From assembly GCA_902468045.1 (NCBI GenBank), contig CABQXG010000086.1, positions 1 to 6,245 of the forward strand: 6,245 bases of DNA, written 5' to 3'. The first letter of the stretch is position 1. Every line of letters begins with the position of its first letter. This DNA comes from an uncultured Collinsella sp. Lineage in GTDB: Bacteria > Actinomycetota > Coriobacteriia > Coriobacteriales > Coriobacteriaceae. A program made the translations under genes and the position numbers. The notes under the pieces were generated by a model, which saw nothing but the letters and a program-made list of their open reading frames with translations, did not search any database and had not been told where the DNA came from. This document shows, in pieces, positions 1 through 6,023 of the stretch.

Positions 1-177
1 AAGACGGGAGGCGATCCGACTTAACCTTAACGACTCGGGCACGTCGTCCGATCTGCGACGCGAGCATCCCGAGCCAAGAGGAATTACGGTTACTGGTACA
101 GCCGGGGACTTGCACCCCGATTCTCCCAAATGCGCAGGATAACCGCGCATTCGTGCGTCTCCGCACCACCATCTAGG
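1..177 (-). ncRNA. Cobalamin riboswitch (AdoCbl-type, 3' edge may be cut)
   Basis: Read on the minus strand, this leader shows the landmarks of the cobalamin riboswitch in the right order. A GGTGGT segment (170-165) can pair with AUCGCC inside the B12 box. Then come GGGAGAAtc (about 127-119), the hairpin CGGGGTGCAAGTCCCCG (119-103), and the conserved core CTGTACCAGTAACCGTAAT (101-83). A variable peripheral arm follows, closed by CTCGGG/CCCGAG with an inner CGTCG/CGACG stem (about 75-32). The B12-box-like AAGTCGGATCGCCTCCCG is at 22-5. Known members bind cobalamin and repress the downstream gene. The expression platform and the controlled gene lie beyond the left edge, so the target is unknown; B12 transport or synthesis, or a B12-independent isoenzyme, are usual. 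The B12 box is slightly off consensus. The 5' limit is set by the likely transcription start. Confidence 0.85.
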
Positions 178-183
178 CCATCG

Positions 184-212
184 ATTATTACCGTCAAAAT
201 GGTATCACGCAA
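184..212 (-). promoter_or_regulatory. Candidate promoter for the cobalamin riboswitch transcript
   Basis: On the minus strand, TTGCGT (212-207) and AATAAT (189-184) are separated by 17 bases. The -10 box matches the consensus at five of six positions and the -35 box at three of six. This would start transcription near 177, just before the first riboswitch helix. A second reading uses the better -35 TTGACG (197-192) with TAGATG (175-170), but then the start would fall inside the riboswitch fold, so I prefer the first. The -35 box overlaps the U-tract of the preceding terminator. Confidence 0.4.
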
Positions 213-238
213 AAGGGCCTCGCACGCAGGCGAAGCCC
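211..238 (-). terminator. Rho-independent terminator after the UbiB-family gene
   Basis: On the minus strand, GGGCTTCGC pairs with GCGAGGCCC over nine base pairs (one G-U), with a 6-base loop CTGCGT, followed directly by TTTT (214-211). It lies about 50 bp past the stop codon of the UbiB-like gene. The plus strand has no U-tract after the stem, so it acts on minus-strand transcripts. It separates this operon from the riboswitch-controlled gene to the left. Confidence 0.85.
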
Positions 239-289
239 AAGGTAAAAGCTATTGTTTGCGATAGGAAAATGCGGTGACGGCCGCAGCCT

Positions 290-2053
290 CTAGTGCCTGC
301 CGCCGTGACTGTTGAGCCAGATATTGCGGCCCAGCATAAGCGCCAGCACCAGCGCGCTCACGTAGCCCATAAAGCCAATGACCGGGATACCAAACACAAC
401 CGGCTCGATGCGCGCGTAGTACACCACCGACGAACCGATAAACAGACCGGCGATCACAATTGCCATCGACATGCGGTCGATAATCCCACCTAGCTGTCGC
501 AGCGCCTTATCGCTGCTCATGATCTGCGTGTTTACCTTAAGCTGGCCGCGCGTAAGCATGCGCGAAGCCAAGCCCAGATACTCGGCCGCCTCGAGCGAGC
601 CTTTCGCCGCGCGATAACTGCTCGCTGCAAAGTCGCGGCTCATCTCGCGCATGCGGGCGTAGGTGCTTTTCTCGTTTTTGATGTGTGCCTGGATGATCTG
701 GATCATGTTGACGTCGGGCATGTACTCGGTCAGCAGGCCCTCGAGCGTCACCATGCCGCGGGCGAACATCGTCACCACGCTCGGCAGCTCAACGTCATTT
801 TTGCGCGCGAGGTTTAACAGCGAGGTCAAAAACTCGCCGATATCTAGGTCCTTAAGGTCAAGGCCCGCAAAGTCAGCCACGATAAAGTCCAAATCGGACA
901 AAAACGCTGAATGATCGAGCTCGGCCGAGTCGCCACGCGTCACGGCGAAGCGCATGAGCGAATCCTTGAGCTTGGGCACGTCACCCTCGGCCACGGCGAA
1001 AATCATGTCCTTGACGATACCGCGGTCGTGACTCGACATACGCCCGACCATGCCCAAGTCGATAAAGTAAACGATGCCGTCCTTGAGAATGATGTTTCCC
1101 GCATGCGGGTCGGCATGGAAAAAGCCGTCGTCGAGCACCTGCGTCGAGTAGTCCTCGACAATCGCGGCACCGATCTTTTCCAAGTCATAGCCCTCGGCCA
1201 CCAAGCGTTCAGGATCGGCGATCGAAATGCCGTCGACGTAGTCCATAACCACCACGTGCTCGGTGCACAGGTCCAGATAGGATTTAGGGCACGTCACGCC
1301 ATGAACGCTCTTATGGAACTCGTAAAAGTCATTGAAGTTTTGGGCCTCGGCCAAAAAGTTGGTCTCCTCGCGAAACGAGGTCCACAGCTCCTCGACCACG
1401 CCGTGCAGGTCAACGAATTGATCGGTGTTGACGAACTTGGAAACGATACGCACCACCGAGCGGATGATATCGATGTCCTGCGCCATAACCTGCTGCGCAC
1501 CGGGGCGCTGCACCTTGACGGCCACGTCCTCGCCCGTCACCAGACGAGCGCGGTGCACCTGCGCGAGCGATGCGCTACCAAGCGGATTGGGGTCGATCGC
1601 ATCGAACATCTCCCCCAGGCGCAAGCCGTATTCCTCTTCCAAGCAGCGGAGCACTACCTCGTACGGCACCGGCTCCACGTCGGAGCGCAGACGACGCAGC
1701 TCGTCGCAAAAGCGTTGCGGCAGAATCTCGGACCGGTTGGCCAGAATCTGCCCCATCTTAACGAACATGGGGCCGAGTTCCTCGAGCAGGCGGCGCAAAC
1801 GAACCGGCGTGAGGTTATCCCACACGCGGTACTTTTTAACCAGGCGAACAATCTGCCCGATACGCTCGCGGCGACCCGCCGGCGTGAGCTGGTATTCCTC
1901 GTCCGGCGCCATCGCGTCGGGCTCCTCGGGCACCATATCGACAGCGCGCGGCTTCTTGCGAGCGCCCGAGACGGCGGCGTCGACCTCATCGACAACCGCC
2001 GCCTCGTCACCCAGGGGATCTAGTTTGTTGTAATCGGTGGTGGAATCTGCCAT
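290..2053 (-). CDS. ABC1/AarF/UbiB-family atypical kinase-like membrane protein
   Basis: This 587-residue protein belongs to the ABC1/AarF/UbiB family of atypical protein-kinase-like ATPases. The family hallmarks are present in order: KMGQ (99-102, the KxGQ motif that gates the active site), the alanine/serine-rich nucleotide loop GSASLAQV (159-166), the VAVKV lysine (K180), acidic residues in REETNFLAEAQN (228-239), the catalytic HADPHAGN (313-320), and the metal-binding DLG (332-334, replacing DFG). The first 50 or so residues are acidic and of low complexity. The C-terminus holds two hydrophobic helices (about 529-548 and 553-575), suggesting a membrane anchor. Family members support isoprenoid quinone synthesis or lipid homeostasis; the substrate here is unknown. 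The ATG lies 8 bp after the phasin-like stop codon with only a weak ribosome site, suggesting translational coupling. I give no symbol because ubiquinone synthesis is not expected in this kind of anaerobe. Confidence 0.95.
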   Translation of the reverse strand: MADSTTDYNKLDPLGDEAAVVDEVDAAVSGARKKPRAVDMVPEEPDAMAPDEEYQLTPAGRRERIGQIVRLVKKYRVWDNLTPVRLRRLLEELGPMFVKMGQILANRSEILPQRFCDELRRLRSDVEPVPYEVVLRCLEEEYGLRLGEMFDAIDPNPLGSASLAQVHRARLVTGEDVAVKVQRPGAQQVMAQDIDIIRSVVRIVSKFVNTDQFVDLHGVVEELWTSFREETNFLAEAQNFNDFYEFHKSVHGVTCPKSYLDLCTEHVVVMDYVDGISIADPERLVAEGYDLEKIGAAIVEDYSTQVLDDGFFHADPHAGNIILKDGIVYFIDLGMVGRMSSHDRGIVKDMIFAVAEGDVPKLKDSLMRFAVTRGDSAELDHSAFLSDLDFIVADFAGLDLKDLDIGEFLTSLLNLARKNDVELPSVVTMFARGMVTLEGLLTEYMPDVNMIQIIQAHIKNEKSTYARMREMSRDFAASSYRAAKGSLEAAEYLGLASRMLTRGQLKVNTQIMSSDKALRQLGGIIDRMSMAIVIAGLFIGSSVVYYARIEPVVFGIPVIGFMGYVSALVLALMLGRNIWLNSHGGRH

Positions 2054-2061
2054 CTGCGCTG

Positions 2062-2478
2062 CTACTCGGCCTCTTCGGTATCCTTCGCATCGTCGGGCTC
2101 AACGGACTCGACGGGCACCGAGGTCACGTTGTCCTCGACCGAATCGACGATGTCGCGCACATGGGCCAGGAAGGCCGTGCGCTCGGGGGCGGTCATGACG
2201 CGGACCCGGGCAAGGATGAGCTCGTCAAGCACGCGCTGGGCCGCGGTCTCGCCCTGCATGCCCAAGCGCTCGGTCAGGTCGGAGATGGTGCCGCCGGCCT
2301 GCTCGAACATGTCGGACACACTGCGGGCGATATCGGGAGTGGCGGTGTCCTTGCGGACCTGCTCGCCTTTGGTGTTAAGGTCGTCGAGGACCTTCTTGCC
2401 GCCTTCGACAGCAACGGCGGCAGCGCCAAAGCCCACGTTAATGGCGCCGTTAACAAGCTGATCGAGTTTCATAACCAT
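2062..2478 (-). CDS. Phasin-like small helical protein
   Basis: A 138-residue soluble protein resembling the phasin / polyhydroxyalkanoate granule-associated superfamily. Residues 1-35 are an amphipathic, glycine/alanine-rich segment (LVNGAINVGFGAAAVAVEGG) followed by a lysine-rich stretch. The middle (about 48-118) is predicted helical and rich in heptad-like hydrophobics. The tail (about 119-138) is acidic and probably disordered. There is no signal peptide. I chose the ATG at 2478 because GGAG (2488-2485) sits six bases upstream; a longer reading from TTG at 2490 would overlap that ribosome site. The next gene starts 8 bp after this stop and encodes the UbiB-like kinase, so they very likely work together. 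Phasins normally coat storage granules, but no polymer-synthesis gene is visible here, so a role as a lipid- or membrane-surface partner of the kinase is inference. The family call rests on general appearance, not a diagnostic motif. Confidence 0.7.
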   Translation of the reverse strand: MVMKLDQLVNGAINVGFGAAAVAVEGGKKVLDDLNTKGEQVRKDTATPDIARSVSDMFEQAGGTISDLTERLGMQGETAAQRVLDELILARVRVMTAPERTAFLAHVRDIVDSVEDNVTSVPVESVEPDDAKDTEEAE

Positions 2479-2513
2479 GGTTATCTCCAATCACAAACAA
2501 CTGCATTGGCGTT

Positions 2514-2543
2514 CTTGTACCCAAGATTGAGCGAAAGCGACAA
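2514..2543 (-). promoter_or_regulatory. Candidate promoter for the phasin-ubiB operon
   Basis: On the minus strand, TTGTCG (2543-2538) and TACAAG (2519-2514) are 18 bases apart, each matching the consensus at four of six positions. Transcription would begin near 2507, giving a leader of about 30 bases. No convincing terminator separates this site from the dipeptidase gene upstream, so read-through from that gene is also possible. Confidence 0.4.
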
Positions 2544-2577
2544 AGCGTTTTAGCGCTATTCGATCGACGGGAAATCC

Positions 2578-4101
2578 CTACCTCACGTTGTCGTTCATCG
2601 CGAAAGAGTTCTTCATGGCGCAGCTCGTGGTGTAGAGCACCTTGCCCAGTAGAGCATCGGTCTCCACGCGCACAAGCTCGGCGAAAGTCTCATTGGCGCG
2701 GGCAAGCTCGGCAGGCACCTCGGCATCGGGCAGAGCGGCTACGGCAGCGTCGACGTCATGGATCTGCTTGTGGCCCATGCCACCGACCTTCTCCTGGTAG
2801 TCCTCCACGGCGCGGCCGCACTCATGAAAACGGACGTCGGCCAGCGCGCCGATCAGGCGGTTGGCCCAGTAGAAGTTTTCGGACGTCACGCGAGCCTGCG
2901 TGTCGGCATAGTACTCGGGCATGGTCTCGACGTTGGCGTACAGCGGAACCAGCGCGTTAAACGAGTTGGAGCCAAACGCCATCCACTGCACGGCGCGATA
3001 GGCCGGCTGCGCATAGGGACGCAGTTGCAGCACGGCGAGCTGGCTGTTGCGGTTGATGCCGATGGGGCGATAGGCGCCACGCGTAGCGGGCGTGCCCTTG
3101 CTGCCGTAGCAGTCGTACTCCGTGCCCTGGTAGTGGCTCGAAAGCACGTACTTGATATCCTCGATGGTCACCTTGCGCTCGGGTACGCGGCTCCAGGGGA
3201 TGTCATCGCTCTCGGGCGTGTAGTCGGCCTCGGGACCGTCCCACACATCGCTGGGGTTGAGGCAGCGCTGCATGTACCAGGCGCGCGGCGTGTTGTAGAC
3301 GTGGTCGCTGTCGCTGTGCGAGCCAAAGGCCTCGCGCGGGTTGAAGACCGTCGCCGGACCGTCGCCCTTAACGCCCAGCGTCAAATCCAGATGCCACTCG
3401 GCCATCCAGAAGCGCAGGTCGGCGGAACACATGTGGTCGGCCTGGTCGCCCTCGGCGTCGTCCAGGTCAAAGCTGTCGATACCCAGCTGGTTAGGCATGG
3501 TCACATAGGCGTCGTCGGGCACGCGCTTGGCGATCCAGTGATGGCCGCCGATGGTCTCGAGCCACCAGATCTCGTCCACATCACTAAAGGCGATGCCGTT
3601 GTTCTCGTAGGTGCCGTAGTGCTCGAGCAGGTCGCCCAGGATACGAACGCCGTCGCGGGCGGACTTGGCGTAGGGCAGGACCAGGGTCACCATATCCTCC
3701 TCGCCCAGGCCACCAGGCTGTACCGGCACATAGCCGTCCTCACCCTCGTTGCCCTTGGCGGGCACGTAGTCCACAAGCGGGTCGGCGCCGCGGACGCGCT
3801 CGTTGGTGGTGAGCGTCTCGGTTGCGGACATGCCCACATTGAGCTCGTTGAAACCGGCCTCGGCCCAGATGCCGTGGCCCGGGACAACATCGGGGACGCT
3901 CGTGTAGCGCATGGGGTTATCGGGCAGTTCAACGGTCAGGTGACTCAGGACGCTCGTGTAGACGCGCGGCTGCTCGTCGGGATGCACTACGCGCATGCGC
4001 TTGGGCTCAAACACCCCGTTGGACGAGTCCTCGTTACGCGCGACAAGCGTCGACCCGTCGTAGCTCGCGTTCTTACCAACCAAAATCGTTGTGCACGGCA
4101 T
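2578..4101 (-). CDS. C69-family cysteine dipeptidase (PepD type)
   Basis: A 507-residue dipeptidase of peptidase family C69 (N-terminal nucleophile hydrolase fold), which hydrolyses a range of dipeptides in the cytoplasm. The opening MPCTTILVGKNASYDGSTLV is characteristic. Cys3 is the expected nucleophile, exposed after removal of the first two residues, and is followed by the conserved DGST (15-18) and ARNEDS (21-26). Further family-like blocks are GMSATET (90-96), LVLPYAKSARDGVRILGDLL (140-159) and IWWLETIGGHHWIAKRVPDD (178-197). There is no signal peptide, and length is normal for the family. AAGGAGG lies six bases before the ATG at 4101; an ATG at 4107 directly abuts this ribosome site, so I prefer the shorter form. 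The gene stands between the inverted-repeat element upstream and the phasin-like gene 99 bp downstream, with no obvious functional link to either. A role in peptide catabolism fits an amino-acid-fermenting gut anaerobe. Confidence 0.93.
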   Translation of the reverse strand: MPCTTILVGKNASYDGSTLVARNEDSSNGVFEPKRMRVVHPDEQPRVYTSVLSHLTVELPDNPMRYTSVPDVVPGHGIWAEAGFNELNVGMSATETLTTNERVRGADPLVDYVPAKGNEGEDGYVPVQPGGLGEEDMVTLVLPYAKSARDGVRILGDLLEHYGTYENNGIAFSDVDEIWWLETIGGHHWIAKRVPDDAYVTMPNQLGIDSFDLDDAEGDQADHMCSADLRFWMAEWHLDLTLGVKGDGPATVFNPREAFGSHSDSDHVYNTPRAWYMQRCLNPSDVWDGPEADYTPESDDIPWSRVPERKVTIEDIKYVLSSHYQGTEYDCYGSKGTPATRGAYRPIGINRNSQLAVLQLRPYAQPAYRAVQWMAFGSNSFNALVPLYANVETMPEYYADTQARVTSENFYWANRLIGALADVRFHECGRAVEDYQEKVGGMGHKQIHDVDAAVAALPDAEVPAELARANETFAELVRVETDALLGKVLYTTSCAMKNSFAMNDNVR

Positions 4102-4155
4102 GCGCATCCTCCTTGAGCGAAGAAATCAAACGGCAACAGTGTATCGCTTCGACGC

Positions 4156-4186
4156 AAAAAGGGCGAAACCACGGCCTCGGCAGCCC
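4156..4186 (-). terminator. Possible rho-independent terminator upstream of the dipeptidase gene
   Basis: On the minus strand, GGGC (4186-4183) pairs with GCCC (4164-4161), with a further inner CCG/TGG pairing, followed directly by TTTTT (4160-4156). The stem is interrupted by an internal loop, so stability is moderate. It could end transcripts coming from folD or the repeat element, or act as an attenuator in a dipeptidase leader. I see no strong promoter between it and the dipeptidase start; TACACT near 4142 is the best -10 candidate and has no good -35 partner. Confidence 0.35.
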
Positions 4187-4187
4187 C

Positions 4188-4231
4188 CGTGGTCAAAAAA
4201 TGCCAAATATGAGTACTGTCACCAATTTAGT
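4188..4231 (+). repeat. Left terminal inverted repeat
   Basis: It begins CGTGGTCAAAAAATGCC and ends near CCAATTTAGT. It differs from the right copy at five positions: one in the A-run and four clustered toward the inner end. The pattern suggests that the outer 32 bases are better conserved than the inner part. Confidence 0.85.
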
Positions 4232-4318
4232 GGCAGCAAATTTCCCTGTAACGAGTGCCGAAAATCCCCATTTGCCCAAAAGCAAGACAACGTTATTCCC
4301 CATAAGTTCAATAAAATA

Positions 4319-4353
4319 GGCTTCCTAACGATAATGGATACCGTTAGGAAGCC
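4319..4353 (-). terminator. Perfect 12-bp stem-loop inside the repeat, possible folD terminator
   Basis: GGCTTCCTAACG (4319-4330) and CGTTAGGAAGCC (4342-4353) are perfect inverted copies separated by 11 bases. On the minus strand the stem is followed by TATTTTATT (4318-4310), a U-rich tract suited to rho-independent termination about 100 bp after the folD stop codon. On the plus strand the stem is followed by AAAAAG, so it would not terminate in that direction. It lies inside the inverted-repeat element, so termination may be a by-product of the element or a function for which the element is kept. Confidence 0.5.
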
Positions 4354-4375
4354 AAAAAGACGTAAGACATATGTG

Positions 4376-4419
4376 ACTATCTTGGCAACAGTACTCATAT
4401 TTGGCATTGTTTGACCACG
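4376..4419 (-). repeat. Right terminal inverted repeat
   Basis: Read on the minus strand it begins CGTGGTCAAACAATGCC and ends CCAAGATAGT, mirroring the left end with five mismatches. Its outer edge is part of a perfect 10-bp palindrome, ACCACGTGGT (4414-4423), that the left edge does not have. It lies 37 bp from the folD stop codon. Confidence 0.85.
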
Positions 4420-4428
4420 TGGTATATA
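4401..4428 (+). promoter_or_regulatory. Weak candidate outward promoter at the right end of the repeat
   Basis: TTGGCA (4401-4406, five of six matches to the -35 consensus) and TATATA (4423-4428, four of six) are 16 bases apart. The -35 lies in the repeat end and the -10 just outside it. Transcription would run rightward, antisense to folD. The equivalent sequence at the left end has no -10 match. This is sequence likeness only. Confidence 0.25.
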
Positions 4429-4456
4429 GCTAACCCCCTCAAACAGCCCAAAACGC

Positions 4457-5311
4457 CTATTTCGATGCGCGCTCCGCCGCCTCAATCACGTGTTTGGCGA
4501 GAATCGCGGTGGTCACAGCCCCCACGCCGCCCGGCACGGGCGTGATGGCGTTAACGAACGGCTCCGCAGCATCAAAATCGATGTCCCCGACCAGCTTGCC
4601 AGCGGCCTCGTCCCAGTTAATGCCAACATCAATGATCGTCTGGCCCTCGCGAACGGCATCCGCGCCAATCGTGCTCGCGCGTCCAACGGCCGCAACAACG
4701 ATATCGGCAGAACGGCACTCGGCAGCAAGATCGCGTGTATGCGTATGGCACATCGTCACCGTGGCATTGCGAGCCGTAAGCATGGCGGCAACGGGACGAC
4801 CAATCACCAGAGACCGACCGACCACAGCAACCTTAGCTCCATCCAGCTCAACGCCGTAATGATCCAGCAAAGCCAGCACGGCTTCGGCTGTGCAGGGGGC
4901 AAAACCCTCGCCGCGCCCCGAAAGCGTGGTGAGCAGCGAAGCCGGCGTCATGGAGTCAACGTCCTTGGCGGGATCGAGCGCTGCGGCGACGGCGTTCTCG
5001 TCAAGGCCGGCGGGCAGCGGGCGGAACATCAAACAGCCATGAACAGCCGAATCGGTATTGATGTCCTCGATGGCCGTCAACAGCTCGTCCTGCGAAACAT
5101 CGGCAGAAAGCAAAACGCGACGAGCCTCAATCCCCACTTTTTCGCAGCGCTTGAGCGCACCGCGCTCGTAGGATAGGTCGTCCTCGCGTTCACCTACACG
5201 CACGATAGCCAACGTCGGAACAACGCCCCGCTCGCGCAGGGCTGCGCAGCGAGCAGCAAGTTCCTCAGTCAAAGCGCGAGCAACGGGAGCACCCTTCAGC
5301 AGTTCAGCCAT
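4457..5311 (-). CDS. folD: FolD: methylenetetrahydrofolate dehydrogenase, variant active site
   Basis: A 284-residue cytoplasmic FolD, near the usual length (about 285-290). FolD oxidises 5,10-methylene-THF to 5,10-methenyl-THF and, in bifunctional forms, hydrolyses this to 10-formyl-THF. The nucleotide-binding region has VVGRSLVIGRP (163-173), and the C-terminus has the signature ITPVPGGVGAVTT (256-268). The substrate region reads DDLSYERGALKR (44-55). Tyr48 is kept, but the catalytic lysine normally four residues later is Ala52; the nearest lysine is Lys54. The usual VQLPLP reads MFRPLP (95-100), so the catalytic glutamine is Phe96. The aspartates of KDVD (116-119) remain. I recall similar YERGALK-type FolDs in clostridia. 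Loss of Lys and Gln suggests a dehydrogenase without cyclohydrolase activity. The ATG at 5311 follows the fchA-like stop by 2 bp, with GAGG six bases before it; frames extending further upstream would overlap fchA. Confidence 0.95.
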   Translation of the reverse strand: MAELLKGAPVARALTEELAARCAALRERGVVPTLAIVRVGEREDDLSYERGALKRCEKVGIEARRVLLSADVSQDELLTAIEDINTDSAVHGCLMFRPLPAGLDENAVAAALDPAKDVDSMTPASLLTTLSGRGEGFAPCTAEAVLALLDHYGVELDGAKVAVVGRSLVIGRPVAAMLTARNATVTMCHTHTRDLAAECRSADIVVAAVGRASTIGADAVREGQTIIDVGINWDEAAGKLVGDIDFDAAEPFVNAITPVPGGVGAVTTAILAKHVIEAAERASK

Positions 5312-5313
5312 GG

Positions 5314-5946
5314 CTATCCTCTCTTCCTTGCAGCGTCGGAGGCGCGGCGCGCCAGCGCATCGGCGCGCGGCAACCATGTGTCGAGCAACTCATCACACGC
5401 CGTCTCGAGCTCCTTAGCACGAGCGCGATCCTTCATAGACGTGGTGTTCGCAAAGAGCGTCAAGCTCGCGCCCTGCATAGCGGCACGGCAGAACACGGCG
5501 CCGCACGCCACATCGGACAGCAGTTGACGCGAACCCTTGTCGGCCATGTCCTCGAGCAGCGCCAGCGCACGCCCGCAGGCATCCATAATGCGATACGGCG
5601 GCAGAGCGGCCACATGCAGCGCATCCTGAATCGCGGTCGCTCGAGTCGGATCATCACGCGGAATACCGTACGCCGCGGACACCTGGCCGTACGCACGAAC
5701 GTCCTCGGCGACCAGACCCACAAGTTCCTGCGCCAACTCATCCGCCTGGGCAAACGCGCGCGTCAGATCGTCTGCGCGATCGGCAAGCGCAGGGTTTGTC
5801 GCCCCATAGCGAGCAACCATCCCGCAAAGCGAGGCGCCCAGTGCACCTACAAAGGCGCTCGCGCTACCGCCGCCGGGAACCGGCTCGCGTGCGGCAAGCG
5901 CCTCGGCAAACTCTCGACATGTTTTATCCATCATCTCTTGGCTCAT
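5314..5946 (-). CDS. fchA: Cyclodeaminase/cyclohydrolase family protein (FchA-like)
   Basis: A 210-residue cytoplasmic, mostly helical protein matching the C-terminal domain of formimidoyltransferase-cyclodeaminase as a free-standing gene. Visible family features are EPVPGGGSASAFVGALGASL (21-40), with the glycine-rich PGGGS turn, the EDVRAYGQVSAAY segment (81-93) with a conserved aspartate (Asp82), and LFANTTSMKDR (164-174), corresponding to the family's folate-side loop. Free-standing members are either methenyl-THF cyclohydrolase (FchA) or formimido-THF cyclodeaminase. Both make or consume 5,10-methenyl-THF, the FolD product. The 2-bp spacing to a FolD that lacks cyclohydrolase residues favours cyclohydrolase, though this is inference. 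No histidine-degradation gene is in view. I chose the ATG at 5946, with AAGG nine bases upstream; a GTG at 5952 is only three bases from the same site. Confidence 0.88.
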   Translation of the reverse strand: MSQEMMDKTCREFAEALAAREPVPGGGSASAFVGALGASLCGMVARYGATNPALADRADDLTRAFAQADELAQELVGLVAEDVRAYGQVSAAYGIPRDDPTRATAIQDALHVAALPPYRIMDACGRALALLEDMADKGSRQLLSDVACGAVFCRAAMQGASLTLFANTTSMKDRARAKELETACDELLDTWLPRADALARRASDAARKRG

Positions 5947-5972
5947 ACGCACGCACCTTCAAGTCATATACA

Positions 5973-5998
5973 TCGGTCGGGTGGCAACCGCCGACCGA
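5973..5998 (-). promoter_or_regulatory. Hairpin in the fchA-folD leader
   Basis: TCGGTCGG and CCGACCGA form a perfect 8-bp GC-rich stem with a 10-base loop, about 27 bases before the fchA start codon and just upstream of its ribosome site. There is no U-tract, so it is not a simple terminator. It could stabilise the mRNA or bind a regulator. It does not match the tetrahydrofolate riboswitch as I know it. Confidence 0.5.
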
Positions 5999-6023
5999 CC
6001 GCATCAATCACATAATGGTGCTA

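Larger units (their letters stand above)
4188..4419. repeat. MITE-like element with 44-bp terminal inverted repeats
   Basis: The ends, 4188-4231 and 4376-4419, are inverted copies matching at 39 of 44 positions. The shared core includes a 21-base perfect stretch containing TGCCAAATATGAGTACTGT. The 144-bp interior is more AT-rich than the flanking genes and contains a perfect 12-bp stem-loop. Reading frames cross it on both strands and start with the same MPNMSTV peptide only because the ends mirror each other; none has a ribosome site or protein-like composition, so I regard it as non-coding. No clear target-site duplication flanks it. Its size and structure fit a miniature inverted-repeat transposable element or a genus-specific intergenic repeat. 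Alternatives are a bidirectional transcription barrier or a structured RNA. It occupies most of the 355-bp gap between folD and the dipeptidase gene. Confidence 0.8.

Noticed and set aside
103..119. T-arm-like hairpin (5-bp stem, 7-base loop) suggesting a tRNA
   Set aside because: No matching acceptor, anticodon or D arms; the hairpin is a conserved part of the cobalamin riboswitch on the minus strand.
911..2023. Long plus-strand open frame (370 codons) opposite the UbiB-like gene
   Set aside because: It is the mirror of a GC-rich coding gene with all kinase motifs on the minus strand; its own translation is histidine/arginine-rich and shows no family likeness.
3894..3962. Direct repeat GGACGCTCGTGTAG in two places about 55 bp apart
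   Set aside because: Both copies lie in the dipeptidase gene and encode similar short peptides (YTSV); coincidence of codon use is enough.
2758..4116. Plus-strand open frame (452 codons) opposite the dipeptidase gene
   Set aside because: The minus strand encodes a clear C69 dipeptidase over the same interval; the plus frame has shadow composition and no domain.
4089..4485. Short frames on both strands across the repeat element, both containing MPNMSTV
   Set aside because: The shared peptide is explained by the inverted repeats; there is no ribosome site or protein-like composition.
4457..5377. Longer FolD start with 22 extra N-terminal residues
   Set aside because: It overlaps the end of the fchA-like gene, the extra residues are arginine-rich and unlike FolD, and the ATG at 5311 has a well-placed ribosome site.
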